DNA of 64,000 nucleotides from Corallincola holothuriorum. GTDB lineage: Bacteria; Pseudomonadota; Gammaproteobacteria; Enterobacterales; Neiellaceae. Below the pieces are notes generated by a model. That model worked only from the letters and a program-made list of their open reading frames with translations, was not told the DNA's origin and did no database searches. Made by a program: the position numbers and the translations under genes. The stretch spans positions 248,001 to 312,000 of the forward strand of contig NZ_QPID01000005.1 in the NCBI RefSeq assembly GCF_003336225.1. Reading direction: 5' to 3'. Shown one piece after another: positions 28,221 to 37,995 of this stretch (position 1 is the first letter of the stretch; each line of letters begins with the position of its first letter).

Positions 28221-28970
28221 ATGAAAGTAGGTAAGTGGTTATTAGGGATCGTTGGTGTGGTGGTGATCGTCGCAGGGGTCTTGATATACGGCGTGTTGAG
28301 CAATCTCGACAGTATCGTAAAAACCTTGGTGGAAAAAGTGGGCAGTGACGTCACCAAGGTGGAAGTGACCCTTGATAGCGTCAATATCAAATTGACTGAT
28401 GGACGGGGTGAATTGCAAGGGCTGACATTGGGCAATCCGACAGGTTTCGGCTCTGATTATCTATTTGACCTGAATGACATTGTGCTCGATATAGACCCGG
28501 CTTCGTTGACCAAAGATGTGTATGTCATCAATGAGATTAAGGTGGATGGTGCCAAGCTGATCGCCGAGCAGAAAGGTGGTAGCACTAACCTCCAAGCGTT
28601 GCTGAAAGGAATGCAATCCGGTGCGCAGAAACCGGCGGAACAACAGCCAAAAGAGAGCCAACCTGCTGAAGCTGGTGCCGATGTGAAACTGGCGGTGGAG
28701 AAGTTTACCCTGTCGAATAATGCCGTCACCCTGATGACCGAGCAGTTTGGTGAGCATAAGATCACCATGCCAACCATCGCCCTGACCAATCTCGGCAGTG
28801 CCAGCAAGGGTTTGACACCTGAGCAACTTACCTCGGAGATTGTTTCTCAGATTACCAAGCAAGTTGAAAAACGGGTGACCGAGGAACTGAAAAAATTGGC
28901 CGAAGAGAAAGTGAAAGAGAAAGCCAAAGAGAAGTTAGAAGGCGGTTTACTCGATAAGCTTGGCGGTTAA
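28221..28970 (+). CDS. AsmA/DUF748-like inner-membrane protein
   Basis: A 249-residue protein: N-terminal membrane helix (residues 5-25), a periplasmic beta-rich part with the AsmA-type pattern (NPTGFGSDYLFDLNDIVLDI, INEIKVDGAKL, TNLQALLKGM) and a Lys/Glu-rich helical tail. Much shorter than full AsmA proteins, so perhaps one repeat of the lipid-transport fold. ATG preceded by GGGAG about eight bases upstream. Confidence 0.75.
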   Translation: MKVGKWLLGIVGVVVIVAGVLIYGVLSNLDSIVKTLVEKVGSDVTKVEVTLDSVNIKLTDGRGELQGLTLGNPTGFGSDYLFDLNDIVLDIDPASLTKDVYVINEIKVDGAKLIAEQKGGSTNLQALLKGMQSGAQKPAEQQPKESQPAEAGADVKLAVEKFTLSNNAVTLMTEQFGEHKITMPTIALTNLGSASKGLTPEQLTSEIVSQITKQVEKRVTEELKKLAEEKVKEKAKEKLEGGLLDKLGG

Positions 28971-28982
28971 TCTGCTATCTAG

Positions 28983-29009
28983 AGCTCAGATCCAATATGG
29001 GTCTGAGCT
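28983..29009 (+). terminator. Possible terminator after the AsmA-like gene
   Basis: AGCTCAGA pairs with TCTGAGCT around an 11-base loop, 13 bases after the stop. There is no good T-run, so termination strength is doubtful. Confidence 0.4.
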
Positions 29010-29117
29010 TGCTATATCTGTTCCAGACAGTGCGATATATTTTTAAGCGGTTATCACGAGAGCGACAAACCTTGGTGGTATAACCGACGAGCAATGCACT
29101 GTGTTTATATGAATACC

Positions 29118-29558
29118 TCAGCTGTTGCTCTCTTCTGTACAGCCCTGTGGAAATCTTTTGCAGTCGTCATCGATCACTAACCAGGAGACCTGGCTATCCG
29201 TGTGAATATGGTAGGTGGGTTGCACCTGACTGGGCTTATCTAACGTGGCGATGGTCATGGTGGTGTAATCGGGATGGCGGGTGTCGCGATAGGTGAGTGT
29301 CGACCCACAGTCAGGGCAAAAACCACGACGAACATATTCTGATGATGGGTATTCGTTGACCGTTCCCTTCGTCCAGCTGACCTGCTCGGTCTTAAAATCC
29401 ATCCAACTGGCGACTACAGCACCAGTATGTTTTTGGCATTGGCGGCAGTGGCAGTGATCTGCGGCGAATGGCATCGCGCTTGTCTGATAACGGATAGCGC
29501 CACATAGGCAGCCGCCTTGGAGTTGGGTTTTATCTGTCATTATCTCGTTGCTCGCCAT
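29118..29558 (-). CDS. GFA family (Gfa/CENP-V-like) zinc protein
   Basis: A 146-residue cytosolic protein with the glutathione-dependent formaldehyde-activating family pattern: GGCLCGAIRY, HCHCRQCQKHTGA and a late CPDCGS, giving two zinc sites. The true activity of most members is unknown. AGGA lies close upstream of the ATG at 29558; a second ATG at 29540 is possible. Confidence 0.88.
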   Translation of the reverse strand: MASNEIMTDKTQLQGGCLCGAIRYQTSAMPFAADHCHCRQCQKHTGAVVASWMDFKTEQVSWTKGTVNEYPSSEYVRRGFCPDCGSTLTYRDTRHPDYTTMTIATLDKPSQVQPTYHIHTDSQVSWLVIDDDCKRFPQGCTEESNS

Positions 29559-29654
29559 AGTCCTGCTACTAATTATCGGTGGTTGATGCGCCGCTTTATC
29601 ATCAGGTTAATTTCGACAAAGCGGAGTGAAATTGCAACAGTAAGATGGGTAATG

Positions 29655-29680
29655 ACTAAAAAGCCCCCGCGAACGGAGGC
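29655..29680 (-). terminator. Terminator after ygiQ
   Basis: On the minus strand GCCTCCG-TTCG-CGGGGGC (29663-29680) is followed by TTTTTA, starting about 40 bases past the ygiQ stop. Confidence 0.8.
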
Positions 29681-29717
29681 TTAATATTGTTAGTGCTAGG
29701 GCTGATCAACGGCGCTC

Positions 29718-32120
29718 CTAGCGCGGACGCGGGGCGCTCTTTCCTTTTTGGCCCACTTTGTTCCGTGGAGTAGGGCGCGCACCGCTTTTGCTCTGACCTG
29801 CTTTAGTTTGACCTGCTTTAGCTTGGCCGCCTTTGCCATTGGGGCGGTTTGCTTCATTGCCGCCGTTGTGACGACCTTTTTGTGCCTGCTTACCAGATGC
29901 CTTTTTCTTACCGGTGCCGCGTTTGGGCTGTTCATCATGGCTGCGTGCACCTAGTGGCTGGTCGCTACTAAAACGGGTTAAGCCGCGTTGTGATGGTGCA
30001 GGGCGATTTCTGCCACTTTGGGCTTTTTGTCCGCCGTCTACGGACGCTTTACCACCACGGCTAGTGTGCGTGGCGGGCGCGACAAGGTGGTTGGGGCCGT
30101 TACCAATCAACTGGCTTAATCCCATGTTCTTCAACCCTTCACGGATCAGATCGGCATTTTCCGGTGCATGATAACGCAGCAGGGCACGGTGGAACTTACG
30201 CTGTCTGCCTTTCTTGGCTACGGGGATCTTGCCTACCTTGTGATTCACTTTATGCAGCGGATCCACTTCGGTGTGATACATGGTGGTGGCATTGGCTAAA
30301 GGCGATGGATAGAAGTTTTGCACCTGATCCAGCTTAAAGCGGTTCTGTTTTAGCCACAGCGCCAGGTTCACCATATCTTTGTCGGTGGTGCCGGGATGCG
30401 CGGAGATAAAGTAAGGGATCAGATACTGCTCTTTGCCTGCTTCTTTCGAGTACTTGTCGAACAGCTCTTTAAACTTGTAGTAGGTGTCCATGCCCGGCTT
30501 CATCATCTGTTTCAGCGGGCCCTGCTCGGTATGTTCTGGGGCGATCTTCAGGTAGCCACCGACATGATACTTGGCTAACTCTTTCACATAGCGTGGATCT
30601 TCTACAGCCAGATCATAGCGGACACCGGAAGCGATCAGGATCTTCTTGATCCCTTTGATATCGCGGGCACGACGATACAAGTTGATGGTCGGTGTGTGGT
30701 CGGTATCCATGTGGTGACAGATATCCGGATAAACACAGGAGAAGCGGCGACAGGTCTGTTCTGCTTTTGGGCTTTTACAGTTAAGCCGATACATGTTGGC
30801 GGTAGGGCCACCAAGATCGGAGATCACGCCGGTAAATCCGGGGACCTTGTCGCGGATCTCTTCGATCTCCTGAACAATCGAATCTTCAGATCGGCTTTGA
30901 ATGATGCGCCCTTCATGCTCGGTGATGGAGCAGAATGAACAGCCACCAAAACAGCCGCGCATGATGTTGACTGAGGTCTTAATCATGTCGTAAGCGGGGA
31001 TCTTCGCTTTGCCATAACTGGGGTGGGGGATGCGTTGATAAGCCATGCCAAACACCCGGTCCATCTCGTCGGTGGACAGCGGATAAGCTGGTGGGTTAAC
31101 CCACACCCAGCGATTGCCAGCTTGTTGAAACAGTGCGCGAGCACAGCCGGGGTTGGTTTCCTGATGCATTACCCGAGAGGCGTGGGCATAAAGGTACTTA
31201 TCTTCCGCCACCCGCTCATAGGCAGGCAGTTTGATATAGGTGTATTCCCACGGTTTACGTTTATCTGCTTTGGCATTAAACGGCATCACAGTGATCGCCT
31301 GTGCCGTCTCCGGTGCCGCCGCTTCTTCGGCAGCAGACTTTTCGCTGCAGGTGCTGACATCCTCCACCTGATAAGGATTCGGCAGTGGATCTATTTTTCG
31401 CAGGCCATCGAGATGGGTGGAGTCTAAGCCTGACCAGCCTTCGAGCGGTTGATTACGCAGCACCGCGGTGCCACGAATGTCCTGCATATCACTGATGCTT
31501 TTCCCTTCGGCAAAGCGGTGTGCAATGTCTGCCAGGGGGCGTTCTGCATTGCCGTATACCAGTAAGTCTGCTTTGGAATCAAACAGCACGGATTTGCGGA
31601 CTTTGTCTGACCAATAGTCGTAATGGGCGATGCGGCGCAGGCTGGCTTCAATGCCGCCGATGACAACCGGTATGCCTTTATAAGCTTCTTTACAGCGTTG
31701 GGTGTAAACCGTGACGGCACGATCCGGACGTTTACCGCCTTCGTTATTGGGCGTGTAAGCGTCGTCATGGCGGAGTTTACGATCGGCGGTATAGCGGTTG
31801 ATCATCGAGTCCATGTTACCCGCGGTGACACCGAAGAATAGATTCGGTTTCCCCAGCGCCTGGAATGCGTCTTTGCTGGTCCAGTCTGGCTGGGCGATAA
31901 TCCCCACTCGAAAGCCTTGAGACTCCAGCATTCGGCCAATCACTGCCATGCCGAAGCTAGGATGGTCGACATAAGCATCGCCAGTGACAATGATAATATC
32001 GCAGCTATCCCAACCGAGGGCGTCCATCTCTTTCTTGGACATAGGAAGAAACGGAGCCGTGCCATAGCATTCGGCCCAGTACTTGGGATAGGAGAAAAGT
32101 GGTTGTTCAGCGTGCTGCAT
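29718..32120 (-). CDS. ygiQ: YgiQ family radical SAM protein
   Basis: An 800-residue cytosolic radical SAM enzyme of unknown reaction. The Fe-S motif is CFGGCSFC (Cys390, Cys394, Cys397) with SAM-binding [12 protein letters not shown] and the family-specific N-terminal B12-like region ([20 protein letters not shown]). After the conserved core (about residue 680) a basic, Gly/Lys/Gln-rich tail of about 110 residues, with repeats such as [13 protein letters not shown], extends it beyond the 739-residue E. coli protein. The tail may bind nucleic acid. Stands alone with its own terminator. Confidence 0.95.
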   Translation of the reverse strand: MQHAEQPLFSYPKYWAECYGTAPFLPMSKKEMDALGWDSCDIIIVTGDAYVDHPSFGMAVIGRMLESQGFRVGIIAQPDWTSKDAFQALGKPNLFFGVTAGNMDSMINRYTADRKLRHDDAYTPNNEGGKRPDRAVTVYTQRCKEAYKGIPVVIGGIEASLRRIAHYDYWSDKVRKSVLFDSKADLLVYGNAERPLADIAHRFAEGKSISDMQDIRGTAVLRNQPLEGWSGLDSTHLDGLRKIDPLPNPYQVEDVSTCSEKSAAEEAAAPETAQAITVMPFNAKADKRKPWEYTYIKLPAYERVAEDKYLYAHASRVMHQETNPGCARALFQQAGNRWVWVNPPAYPLSTDEMDRVFGMAYQRIPHPSYGKAKIPAYDMIKTSVNIMRGCFGGCSFCSITEHEGRIIQSRSEDSIVQEIEEIRDKVPGFTGVISDLGGPTANMYRLNCKSPKAEQTCRRFSCVYPDICHHMDTDHTPTINLYRRARDIKGIKKILIASGVRYDLAVEDPRYVKELAKYHVGGYLKIAPEHTEQGPLKQMMKPGMDTYYKFKELFDKYSKEAGKEQYLIPYFISAHPGTTDKDMVNLALWLKQNRFKLDQVQNFYPSPLANATTMYHTEVDPLHKVNHKVGKIPVAKKGRQRKFHRALLRYHAPENADLIREGLKNMGLSQLIGNGPNHLVAPATHTSRGGKASVDGGQKAQSGRNRPAPSQRGLTRFSSDQPLGARSHDEQPKRGTGKKKASGKQAQKGRHNGGNEANRPNGKGGQAKAGQTKAGQSKSGARPTPRNKVGQKGKSAPRPR

Positions 32121-32224
32121 TTAATACTCTCGAAAACCGGCACCGGGCCGTTTGGGGCGCGAATTATATCAGCTGGTGAAAAAATGTTCAGCTAAAGCTT
32201 ATGTTTCGGTGTTTGGCCGACACA

Positions 32225-32256
32225 ACAACAAAGCGGAGGCTCGAGAGCCTCCGCTT
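32225..32256 (-). terminator. Terminator after the MaoC-like gene
   Basis: AAGCGGAGGCT (32231-32241), loop CGAG, AGCCTCCGCTT (32246-32256); on the minus strand it is followed by TTTGTTGTTG. About 20 bases past the stop. Confidence 0.82.
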
Positions 32257-32276
32257 ATCACAAAATATGATTGAAA

Positions 32277-32966
32277 TTAGAAATAGAGTCGAACGATAGA
32301 TTCAGCCACACATGCAGGGCGGCGACAGCCTTCGATCTCGATGGTGATCTCTTTAGTTAGTTCTAGTCCGCGCTTGATCGGTTCGATTTTGGCTAAGCGG
32401 GTACGTGCGCGCAGCTTGTTGCCTACCTTCACCGGATAGGGATAGCGAACCTGATTAAGGCCATAATTTACCGCCATCTTAGCGGTTGGGTACATTGGCT
32501 CATCCGGATTCACGCTTTCTGTTAATACTGGCAATAAAGAAAGCGTTAAAAAGCCATGGGCGATGGTGGTCTTAAAAGGTGATTCTGCCGCAGCACGTTC
32601 AGGATCTGTGTGGATCCATTGAAAGTCCATAGTGACTTCGGCGAACTGATCGATCCGTTGTTGATCGATTTCCAGCCACTCGCCCACATGGATCTCCTGG
32701 CCAATATGGTTGGATAACTCGATTAACAGTGTTTGTGCTTCAGGGTGTAAAACAATCGCTTTCGGCTGAGCTTCTGCGTTGTCGTTAGCGAGTGGACGGA
32801 GTGGGTGTTCTCGTACCCAGGAGGCCAGTTGGGTATTGTTCGCTTTATTTAAAAACTCAGTCCAATAGTCACGGATTGTGGGCGAGATCCATTCCTTTAA
32901 TTGAAACTGGTGCTGTGCTTGCGCCAGGATCTCGCTTTTCTTTTTTATGAAGTCGACGACTTTCAT
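32277..32966 (-). CDS. MaoC-like hydratase (hot-dog fold)
   Basis: A 229-residue cytosolic protein. The C-terminal 150 residues carry the (R)-enoyl-CoA hydratase motif FAEVTMDFQWIHTDPERAA with catalytic Asp and His, and AHGFLTLSLLP. About 80 N-terminal residues have no match I know. Likely hydrates trans-2-enoyl-CoA in fatty-acid or polyester metabolism; substrate unknown. AAGG lies before the ATG. Confidence 0.87.
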   Translation of the reverse strand: MKVVDFIKKKSEILAQAQHQFQLKEWISPTIRDYWTEFLNKANNTQLASWVREHPLRPLANDNAEAQPKAIVLHPEAQTLLIELSNHIGQEIHVGEWLEIDQQRIDQFAEVTMDFQWIHTDPERAAAESPFKTTIAHGFLTLSLLPVLTESVNPDEPMYPTAKMAVNYGLNQVRYPYPVKVGNKLRARTRLAKIEPIKRGLELTKEITIEIEGCRRPACVAESIVRLYF

Positions 32967-33062
32967 CCGCGTTTACCTTGTTTTTAAAACCGTGTCACAG
33001 GGACGTATTTTAGCTGATACAGCCCCCCGATGGGAAGCCGTGGTCTGAGCAGTGCAGTCTCG

Positions 33063-34952
33063 CTATGAATTCAATGCTTCATAAAGGCGGTTAATATGTT
33101 CCGGTTGCAGGAAGTTCTCGACCAGTTCTGCAGGCATCGGGCGACTGAGCAGATAGCCCTGCACCTCGTCACAGTTCGCATCTGCTAGGATCGACAGCGT
33201 ATGTAGGTCTTCAACCCCTTCCGCCACTACCATAAAGTTGAGCGTATGTGCCACGGAGATAATGGTTTTAATAATCTCCAGATCTGAAGGCGAATCATGC
33301 AGCGCGGCGACAAAGCTTTGATCGATTTTAAGTGTGTCTGCTGGCAGTTGGCGTAGGTAATTCAGGCTGGAATAGCCAGTACCGAAGTCATCAATCGCTA
33401 CTTTAACCCCCATGGCGCGCAGCGCTTGCAACACAGAGATGGTTGAGTCGATATTTCCGATCACCATGCTTTCGGTGATCTCTAACTCTAATAATCCAGG
33501 GGTGATATGAAATTCATCAAGCAGTGCTTGTACTTGCGCCAAAAAGTCTTCTTGATAGAGCTGCTTTACAGACAGGTTAACTGCCATACCGATAGTGGCA
33601 TGCCCCAGTTCACGCCAAAGGGCTAACTGTTGGCAGGCCTGGCGCAGCACCCACTGACCAATCTCTAAGATGAGATCACTCTCCTCGGCCAAGGGAATAA
33701 ACTCACCGGGAGAAATAATGCCATGCTCAGGACAGTGCCAGCGCACTAAGGCTTCAAAGCCGATGAGGCGCATCCCTTTGGTATGGATCTTGGGTTGGAA
33801 GTAGAGCTCTAAGTTGTTGTCACTTACCGCGTTGCGCAGGCGAGATTCCAAAGACAAGCGGTGTAACGCTTGTGCTTCCATCTGCGGTTGAAAGCTGGCC
33901 GCGGTATTTCGTCCTGCCGCTTTGGCTTGATACATCGCCATATCGGCTTTACGGATCAGGTCATCGACGGTGGTTGCGTGGCGGGGCGAGAAGGCGATAC
34001 CGATGCTGGTGGATATCTTAATCTGTTCGTTTAGCTCTTCAAATGGCGCGGCAAGGGCATTGAGAATTCGCTTGGCAATAGCATCGGCTTCGCTTTCAGC
34101 GTTAATACCGTCGAGCAGAAGTACAAATTCATCGCCACCGAAACGTGCCAGGGTATCCTGTTCCCGCAAGCACTCTGTAATGCGCTTTGAAACAGTGCAT
34201 AGGAGCTTGTCTCCAGATTCATGGCCGAGCAGGTCGTTGACGTCTTTAAAGTGGTCGAGATCCAAAAACAAAACCGCGAGGAAACTTTGTGAGCGTTTCT
34301 TTTTCAGTAATGCTTGTTCAAGGCGATCGACAAACAGTTGCCTGTTGGGCAGACCGGTCAAAGCGTCGTGGCAAGCTTGAAAGCGGATCTGCGCTTCTTT
34401 GCGCTTTAACTCGGTGACTTCGCGAAAGCTCCACACCCGACCTGAGAGTTCGCTATCAATTATCTTTGGACGCGAGCAGTACTCCAGATAACGGGCATCT
34501 TTTAGGCTTAACACCCCGGTTAACTCAGCCAGTGGATTATCTTCAAGTGCATGCAACATGGCATACAGATCACCTGGTATCTCTAGCTGGGCGGCTAGCG
34601 TATCCAGCAGCACAACTTCATTCTGTTGTGAGGGATCTTTCGCGACGATGCCAAACAGGTGTGTCGCCGGTTGGTTGTATGCTAAGTAGTTGCCCTGACG
34701 ATCGACAACGATAACGGCATCCTGGATCGCATCCAGAGTAATATTGAGTGTGGCAACACGACTGGAAAGTTGGGCGTTCTGCTCGACCAGCTCTGCAGAC
34801 ATTAGTTCGAGCGAGCGCTCAACCAGTGCTCGGTCTTCATCATTCTGTTCGTAGGCTTGTTCGACAGTGACAAGTAGTTGCTGGATCTGTTCGGGCAACT
34901 CAGTCAAATCAATATTGGCACGCTTTAGTTGGCGTGCCAGTAGTCTATGCAT
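33063..34952 (-). CDS. PAS-GGDEF-EAL protein, c-di-GMP enzyme
   Basis: A 629-residue cytosolic protein without membrane helices: an N-terminal coiled coil (about 1-75), a PAS domain (about 75-190), GGDEF at 272 (RFGGDEF) with RxxD inhibitory site five residues ahead, and EAL (E400, FEALVRW) with DDFGTGYSS intact. Both activities are possible. It starts 5 bases after the stop of the FIST gene, so the two are an operon; FIST proteins are known sensory partners of such enzymes. Confidence 0.95.
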   Translation of the reverse strand: MHRLLARQLKRANIDLTELPEQIQQLLVTVEQAYEQNDEDRALVERSLELMSAELVEQNAQLSSRVATLNITLDAIQDAVIVVDRQGNYLAYNQPATHLFGIVAKDPSQQNEVVLLDTLAAQLEIPGDLYAMLHALEDNPLAELTGVLSLKDARYLEYCSRPKIIDSELSGRVWSFREVTELKRKEAQIRFQACHDALTGLPNRQLFVDRLEQALLKKKRSQSFLAVLFLDLDHFKDVNDLLGHESGDKLLCTVSKRITECLREQDTLARFGGDEFVLLLDGINAESEADAIAKRILNALAAPFEELNEQIKISTSIGIAFSPRHATTVDDLIRKADMAMYQAKAAGRNTAASFQPQMEAQALHRLSLESRLRNAVSDNNLELYFQPKIHTKGMRLIGFEALVRWHCPEHGIISPGEFIPLAEESDLILEIGQWVLRQACQQLALWRELGHATIGMAVNLSVKQLYQEDFLAQVQALLDEFHITPGLLELEITESMVIGNIDSTISVLQALRAMGVKVAIDDFGTGYSSLNYLRQLPADTLKIDQSFVAALHDSPSDLEIIKTIISVAHTLNFMVVAEGVEDLHTLSILADANCDEVQGYLLSRPMPAELVENFLQPEHINRLYEALNS

Positions 34953-34957
34953 CTTGG

Positions 34958-36085
34958 CTACAGCTCAGTTATCGTTGTGATTGTCATGGTTTGGTTATGC
35001 AATGCGCAGTCTCCGGTTTCTACTACTGGAGACAGCTCACCATAAGAGTAGAAGCCGCATTGTACAGTATTTGCCCCAAGCAATTCTTTGACGGCTTCCA
35101 CTTCTTCTTCAATACGCTGTTTCAAAACCATTTTTCGGCCTACGCAACTGACTAATATCGCCAATTGTGGCGAATGCTTTAGCATTTTTGAGGTGGCTTG
35201 CGCGGCGCCGGTCGCGCCATCGATCAGGCGATCGAAATTGGCTTTCATTAGTTGTGCATAACAGCCTTGCGGCATATCACCGGCAAAAGTCATGCTTTGT
35301 TCTTGTTCATTGATGCCAAGAATGGTGCGGACCACCGCGGGTTGATCTTCATCGACCTTTACACTGAGCGGAAACAGCAAGCCAGAGGCGGGCAGGTCAG
35401 CAGCATACTCGCCAAGGTATTTCTTATACAAGGTTAATGCCGATTGCCCATCAAGTTGCAGCAATACATTATCTTTCGCCGCAGTGATCTTGCGTGGTGG
35501 GCCAAAGGGATCCCAGCCGCCTAACGAGCCATGGCCGACTTCCAGTCGATCACCATATAAGCCGACGGCGATGACTTGGTTCTGATGGACCTGTTCATTG
35601 TGCCAGGTATAGGTGGCTGCAAAGCGGTCGCCATCTCCAGCCAATCCACCACTGACTAAACATCTGTTTGCTAAAACTGTGGTTAAACCGCGAGCCAGAG
35701 CGGTGCCATTAATATTGATCCCCTCAGAGAAAACTAAGGTGTGTTTTAGCGCCGTCAAATCAAGCTGCTTAGCCAGTTGCTTGCCCATGGTTTCACTATC
35801 AAGGGCGCTGGTATGCCGTGCCGACACCACCTTACAGCAACTGTGCTGTAGGTGTATCGCGGTTAATGACAGGCTGTCATCTGCAACGCTTATGTCACTG
35901 ATTTCACCAGCGGTACTACAGCCGACGAATTCGGCATCAGGAAAGCATTTATGCAGCAGCGGATACTGTTGCCGGTAACTTTGTTGAGTGCCAAAGACCA
36001 ACACCAATTCAGCATCCGGTAATGATTTCTCATTGATTGGGGCTGACCAGCTATCGTTAACAAAATTGGCTTGGAAAAGCTTCAT
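34958..36085 (-). CDS. FIST domain sensor protein (NosP-like)
   Basis: A 375-residue cytosolic protein with FIST_N (GCSTAGEI near residue 55, SGGLAGDG) and FIST_C (GFYSYGELSPV). The family binds small ligands; the NosP branch binds haem and nitric oxide and controls partner kinases or c-di-GMP enzymes. Here the partner is the GGDEF-EAL gene 5 bases downstream, which supports a sensor-output pair. Which ligand is bound cannot be decided from the sequence. First gene of the two-gene transcript. Confidence 0.92.
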   Translation of the reverse strand: MKLFQANFVNDSWSAPINEKSLPDAELVLVFGTQQSYRQQYPLLHKCFPDAEFVGCSTAGEISDISVADDSLSLTAIHLQHSCCKVVSARHTSALDSETMGKQLAKQLDLTALKHTLVFSEGININGTALARGLTTVLANRCLVSGGLAGDGDRFAATYTWHNEQVHQNQVIAVGLYGDRLEVGHGSLGGWDPFGPPRKITAAKDNVLLQLDGQSALTLYKKYLGEYAADLPASGLLFPLSVKVDEDQPAVVRTILGINEQEQSMTFAGDMPQGCYAQLMKANFDRLIDGATGAAQATSKMLKHSPQLAILVSCVGRKMVLKQRIEEEVEAVKELLGANTVQCGFYSYGELSPVVETGDCALHNQTMTITTITEL

Positions 36086-36244
36086 CTACAAATGACCGAA
36101 AACGGGATGGTTTATGAAGTGTAGCTTTTTCATTTTATTATCGTTATGTCAGCAGACAACAATCACTCTGATGATCCTGCCCAATACTATTTTGTTTGTT
36201 GCGAAGTGGCGCTTTAACTTGGCTGTGGCTACTCAGCGGCTAAA

Positions 36245-36285
36245 ACAATAAATGGCTTCAATCCAGAGATTGAAGCCATTGTTTA
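36245..36285 (-). terminator. Terminator after the formate-channel/CBS gene
   Basis: AATGGCTTCAATC (36251-36263) pairs with GATTGAAGCCATT (36268-36280) around a 4-base loop. It is T-rich on the minus strand beyond the stem and lies about 20 bases past the stop. Confidence 0.85.
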
Positions 36286-36301
36286 TTATTACGCTTTGGC
36301 G

Positions 36302-37762
36302 TTAGGCTGCCTGATGGGTCACTTTACTGTGCAGTGAATCATCCTTGCCGCCGCAGGCTTTGAAAAAGGCATACATGATGTCGGTACGGCTGATGGTGCC
36401 GACTAATACCCCATTCTCAACCACTGGGTATATCTTCGGGCGGCTCACATCTGCTTCAGCTAAGCGCTCTTCTAGTGATTGCGCCTTGTAGCTTAAAACG
36501 AAGCCGCTATCGGTCACCGGGTAGACCTTCTCACGGTCAACCGAGATAAACTCAGCCAGTTTAATCAGGCAGTCGCCCGGCGCTACGGTTGCCACTTCAC
36601 GACGCATGATGCTGCCAACTGTTTTTTCTGCACTGAGTTCGTAATCCGCTAACCAGAGTTCACGCAGTAGATCATGCTCAGAGATAAAGCCTACCAGCTG
36701 ATGATTGCTGTTAACCACTGGCATACCTGTCTGGTGGAGGCTGAGCATCGCTGTCAGTGCATCCATTAAGTTGGTGCTTTCAGTCAGGCTGGCAGTAGGA
36801 GCGTGCATAAATTCTTTAACTTGAAGAGTGACATTGCTGTTTTTCATGATGGTAGTTCCTTTAATTTTGTCTAAATGATTTACTATTTTTGATTCAGATT
36901 TGAGTGTTGGACGACGGTAAATTCCCCAGTAGGTCAGGCCGACAAACATGGCGCCGCCGATGATGTTGCCTAGGGTGACCGGAATGAGGTTGTTGAAAAT
37001 AAAGTTGCTGAATGTCAGGTCACTGAATGCTTGCGCAGACATGCCTGTTGCAGCCCAAAAGTCTGGGCCTGCACCTGATTTAATCGCTATAGCCAGCGGT
37101 ACCATGAACATATTGGCAACGCAGTGTTCGAAGCCTGTGCTGACAAATAGAGCCACTGGAAGCACAACCAATAACGCCTTAGTGAGCACATCTTCACTGC
37201 TGAATGTCATCCAGATACCGAGACAAACCAGCATGTTACAAAGAACCCCAAGGGCAACGGCCTGACCAAATCCATGATGTAATTTGTGTTGTGCGATCTG
37301 TAGGGCATTCACCCCCCACTGGCCACTGTCGAGCATGTAGAGCTTGGCGCTATAGACCAAAGCCACCAGTACTAAAGCACCGACAAAATTGCCCAGATAG
37401 ACACGCCCCCAACAAGCCAATTGCTGACGATGAGAGATGCGCTTACTGGCACGTGCAATAGAGGTGAGCACGGTGCTGGTGAACAGTTCGCCGCCACAAA
37501 TGACGATCAGTACGAGGCCAATGCTGAAAGCAAAGCCGCCAACCAATCTAGATAGTCCCCACGATGCTTCGTGATTACCTGTGGTCACGGTAATGTAAAA
37601 GATAAAGGCTAGGCCAATGAAGATGCCCGCTGTCACGGCAAGGGCGATGGAAGTGGCTGGTGCTTTCACCACTTTTTTGTATCCATACTGCTCTGCTGTT
37701 TGGGTCATCCTCTCCGGCAGCTCTAAGCCAGCGGTTTCAGATTTGTTCTCGATAAGTTTCAT
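36302..37762 (-). CDS. Formate/nitrite transporter family channel fused to CBS domains
   Basis: About 486 residues. The first 290 form a six-helix FNT channel (FocA type): KAPATSIALAVTAGIFIG, GFEHCVANMFMVP and NLIPVTLGNIIGG are family landmarks, including the conserved His in the pore region. After a linker, the last 180 residues are CBS domains (VKEFMHAPTASL, IMRREVATVAPGD) that usually bind adenine nucleotides. The CBS part begins at an ATG (36847) with AAAGGA about ten bases upstream, so a separate CBS protein could also be made. ATG at 37762 has GGAGG 13 bases upstream; an in-frame TTG at 37804 is an alternative. Substrate (formate, nitrite, other anion) is not known. Confidence 0.9.
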   Translation of the reverse strand: MKLIENKSETAGLELPERMTQTAEQYGYKKVVKAPATSIALAVTAGIFIGLAFIFYITVTTGNHEASWGLSRLVGGFAFSIGLVLIVICGGELFTSTVLTSIARASKRISHRQQLACWGRVYLGNFVGALVLVALVYSAKLYMLDSGQWGVNALQIAQHKLHHGFGQAVALGVLCNMLVCLGIWMTFSSEDVLTKALLVVLPVALFVSTGFEHCVANMFMVPLAIAIKSGAGPDFWAATGMSAQAFSDLTFSNFIFNNLIPVTLGNIIGGAMFVGLTYWGIYRRPTLKSESKIVNHLDKIKGTTIMKNSNVTLQVKEFMHAPTASLTESTNLMDALTAMLSLHQTGMPVVNSNHQLVGFISEHDLLRELWLADYELSAEKTVGSIMRREVATVAPGDCLIKLAEFISVDREKVYPVTDSGFVLSYKAQSLEERLAEADVSRPKIYPVVENGVLVGTISRTDIMYAFFKACGGKDDSLHSKVTHQAA

Positions 37763-37843
37763 CTGCTGCTCGTCGCCTCCTGTAAAGTCATACTGTTTCT
37801 CCAAGGTTTGATAAGTGCCGTTACCGCAGTGCTGTGGTGACCG

Positions 37844-37860
37844 GCCTAATCAAATTAGGC
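37844..37860. promoter_or_regulatory. Candidate LysR operator
   Basis: GCCTAAT-CAA-ATTAGGC, a perfect 7-bp inverted repeat in the divergent region between the FNT-CBS gene and the LysR gene. Size, symmetry and T-N11-A spacing fit a LysR-type binding site; regulation is inferred. Confidence 0.5.
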
Positions 37861-37995
37861 GGAAATCAATCAAAAGAAAAATTGATAATTTATGTGATAT
37901 GGTTAAGCTAAATTGATATCAGATAAAGCTTGCTTTAGTGATTTGTGATTCAATTGACAAAAGCTTTTTTAAACAATGAATTAGGTGTTTTTTTG

